Counted from the stretch's first letter, positions 8,700-18,930 are shown. The stretch is DNA of 37,635 nt from Chara braunii (GCA_003427395.1 BFEA01000027.1:2007510-2045144); one strand, 5' to 3'. The notes: generated by a model not told the origin, from the letters alone. Numbers and translations: made by a program.

Positions 8700-9263
8700 T
8701 TGGATGTAAAAAAACTCACAAGAAACCGAACGGCTTACTCCTCCTCCCCAAAAAAACAATCTCCTGTCCTTTCGCTGCCTCCGCTGGAAGGTGCCCCCTC
8801 ACCTCCCAGCCCCAGTTCAAAACAGTCCCCTAATTCACTCCTGCTCCCTCAGCAGCATGCAATACCCCCTAGAGCATGCCCCCGCAGAGCTGAAGATCCC
8901 CCTTCCCTCGTGTCCTACCCCTTCCAAGGGAAACACCTCTCGACCTCTCATCTTGCTGAAAAGCATCACGGCCCCTTGTCCTCCCTCCCAACCGCCATGG
9001 CTGATTCGACCCAAATCAGTCTGGCCCAAAGGAGAACAAAACCCACAATACTGCCCCTACCCTCTCAAGGATCACACCTCCCACCTTGTATAACCCGCAC
9101 AGGGAGGGGCTCCAACCCTGAAGGAGATAATTCAATCAACACCTATGAGCCTTTGAGCCCAAATCCTACAATATCACAACTTGAGACTCGATTGCAACCA
9201 GTTTTTTTTAAAATCTTTCAAAAAGGGACATCAAATATCGAATTAAAAAAACAAACAAACTAA
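8700..9263 (+). CDS. Doubtful Pro/Ser-rich open frame
   Basis: 187 codons, rich in Pro and Ser in the first two thirds and Lys/Gln-rich at the end, with no motif, signal peptide or membrane segment that I recognise. The start used would be GTT-flanked ATG 8704 or nearby. Composition follows the local C-rich DNA, and another frame is also open over 8791-9093, which suggests chance. 9264-10300 is AT-rich with no supported gene. Confidence 0.12.
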   Translation: MDVKKLTRNRTAYSSSPKKQSPVLSLPPLEGAPSPPSPSSKQSPNSLLLPQQHAIPPRACPRRAEDPPSLVSYPFQGKHLSTSHLAEKHHGPLSSLPTAMADSTQISLAQRRTKPTILPLPSQGSHLPPCITRTGRGSNPEGDNSINTYEPLSPNPTISQLETRLQPVFFKIFQKGTSNIELKKQTN

Positions 9264-10328
9264 TGCGCACAAATATGGAAAACTAAGTCAAATTTAGAAT
9301 TAGATCAAGGATGGATAATCGTAGGACATCAATTCCACTTTGACAAAATCAATTTGTAACCCTTTGTAATTCAAAAATGAGTAATCATTCATTGGGATCA
9401 GAGCAAAAACTCTGATTATGAATTTCAAATTATGAATCTTGGTCATAAAATACGAATTTAAAAATTAGAAATCCTACTCAGAAAATATGAATTTCAGATT
9501 AGGGATCAATTACATCAAGAAAACACCTAAGGTCTCATGAATCAGATTTTAAACAAAGCACAATCATAAAAACGAAATCATTCAAAAACAACCTCTAGAA
9601 AAATCTTCCGGTCACGCCAGCATCAGCATGCATCACCGCCAGAAAAATCCAGTTCATGTTTTACGACAGAAAAATAAGCACTCAGTCGGGATTTTATAGA
9701 CTTGTAATCGGAAGGAAATAAGCACCTCAACCATCAGTATTGTCACTTAGGAAAAACAGCGGACAATCTACACAGTTCCTTACCAACCCTAATCCCCCCC
9801 CCCCCTTGCACATGTCATGTCCTTTCTCTTTCCCAACCTCCATCTCCTCCTCATCGTCTTCAAAAGCATCTCAGCTGCTTGTGACCTGCATCACATCTAG
9901 TCAAAAAGTTGAATGATGAAGATTGTCTGACCGTGGTCAACACTTACCCCAATACAGCCACGTAGCGAGCCCAAACCGTCGAGCCCGTCGATGACCCCTC
10001 GCTGGCAGTTTGGAGGGAGAAAGAACATCCATGGCGGCAAAAACCTACTCGATCCGCCATCTCTCGTAGCCCGCCGTTAGAATCTTCACCAAGAGCAGAC
10101 CTAAGGGCAATACTCCCAGGGAAATGAAAATAACACCAAACCCACTCATCCCCATCTCATCGCACGTCCCTCTCCTCACCCAGCGGTAGAGAAGGTAGAA
10201 ACGTACCACCGTCGCCAAGGCACAACCACCCTCATCCCACGCAGCTACCATCCAAGTATCGCCGTGTACCGCAGTGTGCCAACCTCCGGAAGGTACCAGC
10301 TCTCATTGTGAAAACGCGATGTCAATAT

Positions 10329-10360
10329 GGGGCGCAACGCTCCCAGTTGCGCTGCGCCCC
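10329..10360. repeat. GC-rich hairpin, copy 2
   Basis: GGGGCGCAACGC, loop TCCCAGTT, GCGCTGCGCCCC: same outer stem as 4761-4792 with one wobble position. Just downstream GAGACCAATATAGCTT (10368-10383) resembles GAGACCAATACAGCTT at 4504-4519. Confidence 0.75.
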
Positions 10361-10404
10361 TGCGATCGACCGAGACCAATATAGCTTAGCTTTAAGAAAG
10401 GAAA

Positions 10405-10564
10405 ATCCTGGCCAAGCTTGTTTGGTTAGGCACGCAAGTGGCATTCGGGAGTTCGTGGGTTTGAGCGTGGGTTTGAGCCCCGTGGACTCCTGAGGTGCAC
10501 TTCGTCCCAACCAACTGTGATAGGACGCTTGATCCCTCTCATTAGTAGGGTCTTAGCGAACATG

Positions 10565-10636
<72 letters not shown>

Positions 10637-10790
10637 AGTGTGTCTGTACATGGTGTTTGGGAGAGTGTTGCCTTAGACACAGTTGTTACTCTATGGGGGT
10701 GCGGAAAGATGGAAAGGGAGGCGCATCAACTGGCAAATGTTCAGTCCTTGTGTTAGCCAGGCCCCACCAACACCCCAACGCTGCACTATA
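10405..10790 (+). mobile_element. tRNA-like SINE, copy 2, with expanded GT tract
   Basis: A-box-like TGGCCAAGCTTGTTTGGTTA (10409-10428) and a B-box-like GTGGGTTTGAGC that is present twice in tandem (10455-10466 and 10467-10478). After a GT microsatellite the 3' domain (10672-10755) matches SINE copy 1: GTTACTCTATGGGGGTG, GGGAGGCGCA, CAACTGGCAAA, TTCAGTC. Confidence 0.6.
10563..10634. repeat. (GT)n microsatellite
   Basis: About 35 GT units with single C interruptions near each end. It sits where SINE copy 1 has only a short GT-rich loop (4281-4300). Confidence 0.95.
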
Positions 10791-10950
10791 ACACCCAACC
10801 TCACGCTCGGCGTGACTTCCTGATCGGAGTGTGAGTGGGCCTGCAAGTGCGAAAAGGGGTGTGCCCAGGATTTTTGGGAAAGTGGGGGTAGAGTCTTCGG
10901 TCAAAACTGAGATCTCCTGTGCCAAGTTTCAGAGATTGCGAAGGTTAGGT
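10790..10950 (-). repeat. Dispersed repeat, inverse of 37085-37240
   Basis: The complement of ACACCCAACCTCACGCTCGG, CGTGACTTCCTGATCGGAGTG, GCGAAAAGGGGTGTGCCCAG and GATTTTTGGGAAAGTGGGGG is found at 37135-37235. No coding sense is apparent. Confidence 0.75.
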
Positions 10951-10990
10951 GGATAGGTGTGGATCGGGTTTTATGCTTCGAAAGGCGGAG

Positions 10991-11530
10991 CTATCGTCTC
11001 TGTTGGGTCTGTCGCCTGGGTCGGTCTTGTATTTGGTGGACCGGCGGGACACGATGGCTATCTCGTTGGTTGGCCACTTGTCGACGCCTAACGTCGCAGG
11101 TCACGGAGTCGGACGCGGCTGATCTTAGCCGATGGCTGTGTGCCCGTCGCTCCTCCTCCAAGCGAGTACGCCGGATGGAGCCGGAAGCTCGGTACTCATG
11201 GTCCTGCAGGCACTCCGAGCACGGGGGTTGGGGCCAGCAGGAGGCGATGGCGAGCCAGGGCATGATGGTCAGGGAGTGATAGGGTAGGATGCGGTGATAG
11301 GGAGGGAACTCAGTCCCTATGATAATGATCCCGGGTTTCGTGACAACGTGACACATGTGTGAGTTAGAGTAGTGGGGGAGATAGGGATTCGTCCCAAGGC
11401 CTGATCGAGGGCCCACTTGCAGATTCGTTCGTTCCCCGTTAAGTAAGGGAAGCTCGGGGGTTCCGCCCTGGGCCATGCAGACGAGTGAGAGTGCTCCCAG
11501 TATCCCTGAAATTCTCGATCCCTCAAACAC
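10991..11530 (-). pseudogene. First ORF of TGTTGTGAC-LTR element, copy 1 (unknown domain)
   Basis: A 179-codon open frame downstream of the LTR/leader described at 11540-13387. The function is not recognised. The central block KPGIIIIGTEFPPYHRILPY followed by HSLTIMPWLAIASCWPQ is clearly homologous to HPGFVLITTSFPPFRLLLPY and HQLSVVSWPAIAPYWPN encoded at 18793-18906 downstream of the other LTR copy. That indicates a conserved protein, not a chance frame. The C-terminal third is Arg-rich (RRTRLEEERRAHSHRLR) as in nucleic-acid-binding gag N- or C-termini. By position it would be the start of the element's polyprotein, presumably gag; this is inference. The frame ends at 10991 and no downstream pol is found, so the copy is truncated. 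Confidence 0.5.
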
Positions 11531-11620
11531 TCACGGTCAGTGATGTAAACGGGGGCGTTGAAATTCATGCTGCAAGTTGGGGTGGAACGCCAGCCATTCG
11601 AGATTTAGCATAGTTCAGGG

Positions 11621-11686
11621 TTCGTGATGCACGTGTAGGCGGCGATTGACGATCGTCTCCGGCCGAGCCTACACATGTATCGTGAG
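11621..11686. other. Long stem-loop in the leader of copy 1
   Basis: TTCGTGATGCACGTGTAGGC (11621-11640) pairs with GCCTACACATGTATCGTGAG (11667-11686) apart from a few wobbles or mismatches; the loop is 26 bases. It lies about 0.1 kb upstream of the copy 1 ORF on the transcribed (minus) strand, where gag leaders carry packaging or dimerisation structures in other LTR elements. Confidence 0.6.
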
Positions 11687-12147
11687 CCCTGTCCTTCAGT
11701 CAGAGGGGTGGAAGCCAATGACTCGCAAGACATATCATCCTATAGTGAGACAGCCTTCCAATAGTCTAGCATGCCTATCCAATTCGTGCACAAGCAGGAT
11801 TACGCCTATCATCCATGCATCTAGTTTTCAATCGAGGTTCATGCAACACTTCCTTGGCCCATCAGTCCGAGATCACGCAAGGTCCAATCGTTGGGGATCA
11901 CTCAATTAGACCTATCAATCTAAGGGGACAGAGAAAGGGAGGAGAATAACACAACCATTCATCAACACCGAGGAGACCAAATGAAAACATACACGTCAAC
12001 AGAAAAGAGCGAATGACAAGTCGGAATGCCGATCCAGAAAGGAAAAAGAGGGGCGACGCGCGCTGAATACCAACATTGCTCAGAAGGAAAGAAGAAGAAA
12101 CAAAAATGGCTTAGAGGGATAGAAGAAGAATCTCATCACACACTTCC

Positions 12148-12150
<3 letters not shown>

Positions 12151-12215
<65 letters not shown>
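12151..12215. repeat. (CT)n microsatellite running into assembly gap
   Basis: At least 32 CT units end directly at the N run, so its true length is unknown. On the minus strand this is the GA tract that follows the LTR promoter, as at 17921. Confidence 0.95.
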
Positions 12216-12438
12216 NNNNNNNNNNNNNNNNNNNNNNNNNNNNNNNNNNNNNNNNNNNNNNNNNNNNNNNNNNNNNNNNNNNNNNNNNNNNNNNNNNNNN
12301 NNNNNNNNNNNNNNNNNNNNNNNNNNNNNNNNNNNNNNNNNNNNNNNNNNNNNNNNNNNNNNNNNNNNNNNNNNNNNNNNNNNNNNNNNNNNNNNNNNNN
12401 NNNNNNNNNNNNNNNNNNNNNNNNNNNNNNNNNNNNNN
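12216..12438. other. Assembly gap (223 N)
   Basis: Unknown bases. Any open frame crossing it is meaningless. Confidence 0.99.
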
Positions 12439-12662
12439 CCTCGCACCCACACAGAGTTGTCACCCCGCTCGATGCAAGCATGCAAGCCAGGTTCGCCCGT
12501 GTGCCACAGTCCGTCGCGGCCCCACGTCAACCCCGCACGCTTAGCATCAGCCCGTCGGATCGCCCGACTCTCTACTCACCTGTCAGCTTTCGCTTGTTAG
12601 TCGATCCTCTCGACTGTGCTAACTTCCAAAATTCTTAGAGAGGGAGTTAATTGTGCTTACAA

Positions 12663-12670
12663 AATTTATA
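12663..12670 (-). promoter_or_regulatory. TATA box of LTR copy 1
   Basis: TATAAATT on the minus strand directly after GCATGC. Both words are kept in LTR copy 2 at 17641-17663 in spite of divergence around them. Confidence 0.6.
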
Positions 12671-14047
12671 GCATGCATGCACGTGCGCGCGATACCCGGG
12701 ATTGTGTCTGAGTACGGGGAAGAAGGAGGAAGGGAGCGCCTATGACTGCATGGCCAGGCCGCGGCGTGGGGGACGTAGCCTCACTCCACACATCGATCCG
12801 GTCATGCATGTGTTCGGCCCAATATGACAGAGGAAGAAGTACGAGCGCACGGAGGCGCCACAAAAGATACCAAGAGCGAGGGAATTACAGTTGCAAACTT
12901 GCAATTATGCCCACCAAAATAAAATTTACAGTTACACTCAGGATTAAGGCGCGGAAAAATCAGAGCACAAATCTTGACGCGGCATGGCGTGCACAAGCAA
13001 GAAGCGCTGTGCAACAAAAATTGAGGTGCGCCTAAATTCCTAATTTTAGTTCCTAGTTGTAAAAACAAATTCCAACCGAAGCAATTTCTGAGAGCCCGCG
13101 GGGGCTCGACATCAGTTGAAAATTCAAAAAAGATTTCCCCCCGCAACAATCGCGCCAAAAATGCCCCATTCCAAAAGTTATGGCAACAGTTATTCGCTGC
13201 GCTCACTAAGGCGCGATCAACTACCAACCGTCACGGGACCAGGCCAGCCCCCCCCCCTTTCCCAAAGGACGCGTAAAGCAAGGGCATCCACACAATTCAT
13301 CAGGCCATCCTGACTCAACCCGTTTCAACCCCCGACGTAACCTCGTGCAGAAGATCGCGCGGTTGAAAAAAGTAGTTTGTCACAACACCCTAAACCACTG
13401 GGGCAAGGGGGAACATGCAATCCCTTCATCGCGAGGTAACTATGTCGTCTGAAGTGTAGCCTGTGGTGGTAGGTGATGGAAGATGAAACAAAAAAGGGGA
13501 AATTGCTCTTGAGTCACCTTTTTAGTTTGACATAGAAAAAACAAAGTGGCGCCAATGTCATTGTTTGAGTTTCAAAATGTGCAATTTGCTAGGCGGGTTG
13601 AAAGCGGCCGTTTTTCTAAAGTGGCGTGAATGCAGATTTAGCGGCGGCTTTTTGTGCCTAGTAGAAATGTTGGGTGTGACCCAAGAGACATTGCCCCCCC
13701 TCAAAAAAGGAATTTGAGCTCATGATTCATGACTTGTTAAAACGCTAGTGGGCCAGTACCTCGGCCAACGATGTTTTTTTGCGGCGACTTCAGGAGGTTG
13801 GTCGTTCCCCCAACCGGTCATACTCGAATTAACACTGAATTAAAAAAGGGGAAACTTCAATAGAGTCACAAAAGCAAGTTATAATTGCACTATGGGGCAA
13901 AATACAGTTTGCAATTGCTCTTCGAGCACCCTACCTGCCCAGAAAGTTGGGTTGTATAAAAAAAGAAGAAAAGATACCACCTTGTTTTTAAAGAAAGGAC
14001 ACAAAAAAAATATTCGGAGGGCACCGGGGGAGGGGGAGGGAGGGAGG

Positions 14048-14147
<100 letters not shown>

Positions 14148-14161
14148 GGAATGAATCTTAT

Positions 14162-15205
14162 TTACGGAGGTGGCCAGATGCATTCCAGTGTAGCATGTCG
14201 AAGTAAGGCCCACACACATATACACAAACAAATGCGGCTATGTGGGACAGAGATGAGCAGGAAGGGGAGGTTGGTGGGTGCGGGGATTACCTGATGGCGC
14301 TCTCCTATCAGGTCACTGTTGAGAGTGTCGTCACTGACGACGACACTGAGTTGCATCAGGGTAAGGGAGCTTGCGTTCTTCGATCTTGATTTCGATCTCG
14401 ATCTAGAGATCACAGGTGATCCAAACTCTCTCTTCCTCTTTTCATTACTCCCGCCGTCCGTGGCCAGTTCCTCCTTCACCTTCTTCTTCTCTTTCTCGTC
14501 CAGAGCCACGGTCGTCTTCCTGTCGACATCTTCTAGTTTGTCGGCGATCTTCTTCAGAGATCCACCGAATGTGCTGGCTATCCATGCTTTGATCCTAGCC
14601 TCACTTTCACTCACGCTGTCTTTCCCTTTCCCTTTCTTGCCACATCCTCTTGATGACGTGGCAACGCTTGATTCTCCATGTGAAGATTTCTTGGAATCTT
14701 CAGCGATGTCTCTTGTCTTCCACTTCTCTATCAGGTCCAAGTGCTCTTTCGTGAACCAAGCTCTCTGTCCTGGTCCAGGAAAGGAGTTAGCACTCGGTTG
14801 CCGCTGCCCGTAATTCCACGATGGAGGAGGCGGTGGCGTTGGTTGCTGCCATCCATATGGAAAGTAGCCCGGAGGTCCAAGTGGCAACTGCATATTCGGT
14901 GGCGCGGCTACTGGCATTGCCACCATTTGCATGGGTTCGGCTGGCGTCTGGATGTTCGCCTGTACTGGTGTGCTCACCGAAGGTGTTTGCAAACCCGCCG
15001 GTGTCCCCATCCAGTACCGATTACACCCTGACCACCTCCCCCTGCCTCCCTCGCCCACGCCCGTACATACGCCCTTAATGTCAGCTCCCGTGTGCACCTT
15101 GGCGATAGGCCGCACAACCAGACGACTGTCAAACAACTCCTCGAAGTAGTAATTGCTACCACGACTTGATGCAACGTCACAGTGACTGGCTCGGTGAGCT
15201 CAACA
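14162..15205 (-). CDS. TE-like ORF1 protein with coiled-coil-like segment and RS tail; possible exon
   Basis: The frame is open from about 15205 (after a TGA) to 14162; the first ATG is not near that edge, so the true start is unknown. In order: a Gly-rich segment (GVGEGGRGRWSG), a Pro/Gln-rich linker (PPGYFPYGWQQPTPPPPPSW), a helical segment ARIKAWIASTFGGSLKKIAD followed by KLEDVDRKTTVALDEKEKKK with a coiled-coil look, then an Arg/Ser stretch SRSRSKSRSK. From memory, similar WIASTFG/KIADKL segments occur in many transposon-related proteins of Chara; this is not checked. At 14293/14292 the sequence CATCAG followed by GTAATC is a good 5' splice-site match, and after it the protein loses character. 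So this may be an exon (14293-15205) and not a complete ORF. No RT or knuckle follows. Confidence 0.4.
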
Positions 15206-15751
15206 CCTTGCGAATAAGGAGAAACACCTTCGTCGGTCTGAAACCGACATCCACATAAGCATGAACCAGAACAGCTCAAGAACGTAGAATAAATTTGTAA
15301 GCACGACGCGATATGTCAAGAGCAATACGCGCATCACCGCACCGGCACCAGGTGAGCGTTCCAGAGCGCTACTGCAGAGTCGTTCGCCCGACTCATCACG
15401 AGTTACTCAAAATTAATGTAGTCGAAGTTTACATCTAACAGAAAACCACATTAAGTGATGGGCATACAACACTTGCCCATTACAGCCCGTCTACTCCTTC
15501 TGCTCAAGCTGTAGCGGGTTCGGCATCCCCCACGATTATATACTGTTCTCTCCACCTAAAACGTGCCATCACGGACTCTATGCCGTACGCACAAACTACT
15601 AACTTCATAAATAAATAAGCAAAACAAAACAAATAACTCAAAGAACAAAACCCGAAAATTGGAACAAATTCATACAGACCAGCCGATGCCACCATGTCGT
15701 CATCAATTTTGTCGCGTAGCAGTTACCCCTTTCCGGAGTCATATGAGTTTG

Positions 15752-16045
15752 TCTGAGGCACGATATCGAATCGCTACTGTGCCCACCTGGTCTGCACCAG
15801 TTGCGGGGTCTTTCTTCGTATTTTTCTGGCCAGTCCTCGTGCCCAGATGCCTGCATGGAGCTGGCCCAGTTACAGGGCTCAGAGTCTCCATTGTCCGTCG
15901 ATGCCGCGTACCCTTTGCTGGTCGTATAATTTGTCGAAAAAAATTATTGAAGATTTCCTGAACGACTTGGCCATCTGAGGCTAAAGCACGATATCGAATC
16001 GCTCCAATGCCTACCTGGTGAGCAACCCAGCTGTGGGATTTCTCT
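15752..16045 (+). repeat. Direct repeat pair around GCACGATATCGAATCGCT
   Basis: TCTGAGGCACGATATCGAATCGCTACTGTGCCCACCTGGT begins at about 15752 and its variant, with TCTGAGGCTAAAGCACGATA, at about 15974. A third TTTGAGGCCAAA is near 16174. 15206-15750 shows no gene. Confidence 0.6.
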
Positions 16046-16504
16046 CGTCGCTACTGCCTGTCCCTGCCTAGGTAGCAGGCTTAGTCCACAGGCTCAGACC
16101 CACCCTGGGTTCCCGTTCCCCTTTCCGAATCCTGGTTCACCCTTTAGGTATATAAACTCTAAAAAAGCATGGCCATTTGAGGCCAAACCTTCCCGATGAG
16201 GCCCCCGTCTGAATTCCCGGATCCATTCCCCCCTCACCTCCTAGCCCTGACAGAAGTTGTCACATGACTCGGTCGCAGGAGTGAGAGATAATCATGACAA
16301 GACCAGAGGAACCTGAGAAAAGCCCCTCCGGTGCCCCCCGGAGGCTGCTTGCCGATGGCCCTTGCAAGACTACCAAGAGCTTCAAGGCGTATGGGTGTGC
16401 ATGGTTGTGCTTGAGTAGAACAGGCGGCCTGAGTGCCCGCAAATCCTGCTCGGTCCCTGCAATTTCAGTCAGAAGTTGGCCACACAGCCAATCCCCGGGG
16501 TTTC

Positions 16505-16720
16505 TCCCGGGTAATCAATGCTGGTGGAATCGAGTCTCCCAGAAGGTTTGTTTTATTTTCTTTCTATAACCTTACCCAAAGGCTGAGGGAGGTACTAGTT
16601 GTTAGAAGTGGATATCTGGCGCCTGGTATTAGGGCGAAGAGGTCTCCTCCCCTCCCCTCCTGTAATTACTTGCACAGTCAATCCTCTGGATGCCAGAGTA
16701 ATCAATGCTGGCAGGTTTTA
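16505..16720 (+). repeat. Short direct repeat GTAATCAATGCTGG
   Basis: CCAATCCCCGGGGTTTCTCC leading to GTAATCAATGCTGGTGG (about 16510) is echoed by TCAATCCTCTGGATGCCAGA and GTAATCAATGCTGGCAG (about 16698). It is either an old target duplication or a tandem duplication in the LINE UTR. Confidence 0.5.
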
Positions 16721-16853
16721 CACAACTTTCGCCTATTCACTCTGAACCCACTCTGTATTCATTCTGTAAAGGGACGCTGGACCCGTTTTCCAGCAGGTGA
16801 TGCTCCCCACCAATAGATGGAGTCTCTCCCCGGGTGCTAGTGGTGTCTGATCT
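16560..16853 (+). mobile_element. LINE 3' tail cut by LTR insertion
   Basis: The conserved stem-loop GGGACGCTGGACCCGTTTTC (16771-16795) and CTCCCCACCAATAGATGGAG lead to GGTGCTAGTGGTGTCTGATC. At 16854 the LTR start TGTTGTGAC begins abruptly. The retroposon at 1804-1929 continues where this one is cut (GTCTGCTCTCATCAGCACC), so the LTR element inserted into this tail. Confidence 0.7.
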
Positions 16854-17655
16854 TGTTGTGACGAACCACTTTCTGTAACGCGCGATTTTCTGCGCGGTTG
16901 CAATGAGGGGTCCTAAGCTGGGAAGATTGGGCCAATTACGGGGGATTGGGATCGGTGGAGAATTGCATCAGTGTCCTCGCTTTTTCGTCCTTTTTCGTCG
17001 TTTCTTTTTCGAATGGCCGGGCATGGGGTCAGGTGTGTCTTGGGACGGCCGGTTGATTGATTGGTCGGATGGTTGTCTGGCGTGACGCCATGCGCGCGCG
17101 CGATTGATAAATGTTGTCGTCGTTTCTTTTGGTTCGGTTTTCGATCTTTTGGGCGCGGACATCGCGCGGAAAATTGCTTCGTTCTTTTTTTGAAATTCCT
17201 CTTGAATCTTTTTCGAATTTTGTCGAGCCCCCAATGGCTTTCGAAATTTCGGACTTTCCTTCTGGAATTCGAGCTTTTTGCTTTTTCGCATTAGATAGGA
17301 ATTTAGGAATTCAGTAATTAGGATTTTTTCTGCCGCGCGGCGCCTTTTGCTTACGCGCTTCTTCATGCGGCTGCAACGGTACTCTGATTAGTGGGCGCCC
17401 TTAATCGTATGTGTAACTGTAATTTTCGGCGGGCGCCATTGTAACTGTATCTCTCTTCTTGCACTTCGTCTCTCCCGCCCTCACTCTCTTTCTTTTGCTG
17501 AAATTTTGTAAGTCGCGGCTTGCATGCTCGGATCGATGCGTGGAGAAGGGTTACGTCCCCCACGCCGCGGTCGATCATGCAGAGCGCAGACGTTCCCTCT
17601 CTAAATCTCACTCTAAGTCCTGGTAATTCCGTGTTCTTCGCGCATGCATGCACGC

Positions 17656-17663
17656 TATAAATT
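17656..17663 (+). promoter_or_regulatory. TATA box of LTR copy 2
   Basis: TATAAATT after GCATGCATGCACGC. It is the only clear core promoter word in the LTR and is conserved with copy 1. Transcription would start near 17685. Confidence 0.6.
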
Positions 17664-17914
17664 CCGGCTGCGCGATAAGTCAGCTCTCTTAACCCATCGT
17701 TGGAAGCTCGGGGTTGTGCGATCAAGAAGGGTCGGCACACGAGCGAAGTAAGAGGTGAGTAGAGTAGGAGTTGGGCGACCCGACGGGCTGGTGCCGAACG
17801 CACGGGATTGACGTGGGCCACGACTAACTGTGGGCACGGGCGAATACAACTGGTGCGGGAGGACTAAGCAGGGTGACAACTTCGTGGGTTGGTGCGTGAC
17901 GACGGACTGTCCGC

Positions 17915-17920
<6 letters not shown>

Positions 17921-17947
<27 letters not shown>
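17921..17947. repeat. (GA)n microsatellite in the LTR 5' transcribed region
   Basis: About 13 GA units, about 260 bases after the TATA box. The homologous position in copy 1 carries the longer CT/GA tract at 12151. Confidence 0.9.
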
Positions 17948-17954
<7 letters not shown>

Positions 17955-18609
17955 TTAAGGTTGATAGACGCGAATTTGCTGTTTTCTTGTCTCTTCCCCC
18001 TCTTCACCTGTGTACATACATTTTGATTGCGGCTCCGGGCGGTTTGCCCATTCTTATTTCCGTTTCGACTTTCTGAAATCTGGGCTTGGGTTTTTGCTCA
18101 CACTTGTCTTTGCTATGTCCGTCCCGATTGCATTATGTGTATGATTATCGAATGAATGGATGTATGAATGTGTGGATGTGTGGACGTTATGCCTGCTTGT
18201 ATATCTTTTTGCTAAGAACCTCTGTCCTTGCTTTTTGTTTGTAACAAATTTTTGCCCACACCTGAGGCAGTTGTAGGTGGGACGAGGATCCAGCGCCGAT
18301 AGCGATTTTGTCCTCGTTTTTGCTTATCTCGCGATGGGGGTTGTGATATGGTTGCATCTTGCATAATCCGAAGCAATTACACGATCCGAGGTCTGGCTCC
18401 GCGAACGCCGCGCGAAAACACGTGTAAACGCGGTCCGAGTCGCGCCCTTACACGCATTCCTGTACGTCGATTCGCCCAACCAAAAAGATTTGCGGCGGAA
18501 CCGTCATCACGTGCGAGCACGCCGAGGCGTCACTGAGTCTGCCTGTCCTGCACCTGCTCATGCGCGGTGACGATATCCCGACCCGAGCTATCCCATCGAC
18601 GATGATACC

Positions 18610-18930
18610 ATGACGCGATCTTGGAGCTCAGACTCGTCCTACGACCCGGACTATTTCACCCCTATGATAAACAAGCTCATAAGGACGTGATACCTCTGTC
18701 ACACGGAGAATCGGCTATGTCCGCGGGAATTCCACTGCGCTACCTCTAGCGACCCTCGGTGCTCCGATTTCCCTTCTCCCGACCACACCTACCACTTCAC
18801 CCACCCGGGATTTGTTCTCATCACCACCAGTTTCCCTCCTTTCCGCCTTCTTCTCCCGTATCATCAACTCAGTGTTGTTTCGTGGCCGGCCATAGCCCCC
18901 TATTGGCCCAATACATTGTCGACCGGCTGA
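18610..18930 (+). pseudogene. First ORF of TGTTGTGAC-LTR element, copy 2 (unknown domain)
   Basis: The frame opens at ATG 18610 with an acidic, aromatic start (SSDSSYDPDYFTP), meets TGA at 18688 and then runs to TGA 18928. The segment HPGFVLITTSFPPFRLLLPY with HQLSVVSWPAIAPYWPN aligns with the copy 1 protein at the other end of this inverted pair. The shared pattern is PG(I/V)-x-(F/T)-x-FPP-x(4)-LPYH-x-L-x(4)-W-x-AIA-x(2)-WP. The family is not recognised. Two stops and truncation by the Gypsy LTR at 18978 make it a pseudogene. The order LTR, leader, ORF suggests a gag-like role. Confidence 0.5.

Larger units (their letters stand above)
11540..13387 (-). mobile_element. LTR and leader of TGTTGTGAC retrotransposon, copy 1
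   Basis: Starting at 13387 on the minus strand, TGTTGTGACAAAC begins a region that matches, over about 0.95 kb and with moderate divergence, the plus strand from 16854 to about 17920: GCGCGATCTTCTGC, GGGGGCTCGACA, CAGTTACA elements, GGCGTGGGGGACGTA, GCATGC-TATAAATT, GAGTAGAG, GGGCGATCCGACGGGCTG, then a GA tract. The LTR 3' end could not be fixed because of the assembly gap and divergence. It leads to the ORF at 11530. Confidence 0.65.
16854..18600 (+). mobile_element. LTR and leader of TGTTGTGAC retrotransposon, copy 2
   Basis: Begins TGTTGTGACGAACCACTTTC and carries the same landmarks as copy 1 in the opposite orientation: GCGCGATTTTCTGCGCGG, GGGGGC near-word, GGCGTGGGGGACGTA on the complement, TATA box, GAGTAGAG, GGGCGACCCGACGGGCTG, and a GA tract. 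A possible LTR end is at GCCCACA (about 18260), but no primer site with TGG is seen next to it. U5 and leader continue to the ORF at 18610. Confidence 0.65.

Noticed and set aside
10045-10251. Small minus-strand ORF (68 residues) with a hydrophobic stretch like a membrane helix
   Set aside because: It is short, isolated and has no homology signal; one hydrophobic stretch in random DNA is not enough.
10426-10756. Cys/Val and His/Thr repeat proteins over the GT tract
   Set aside because: They are a translation of the microsatellite only.
12026-12544. Open frames across the CT tract and the N run
   Set aside because: They exist only because N is read as any residue and because CT/GA repeats contain no stop codon.
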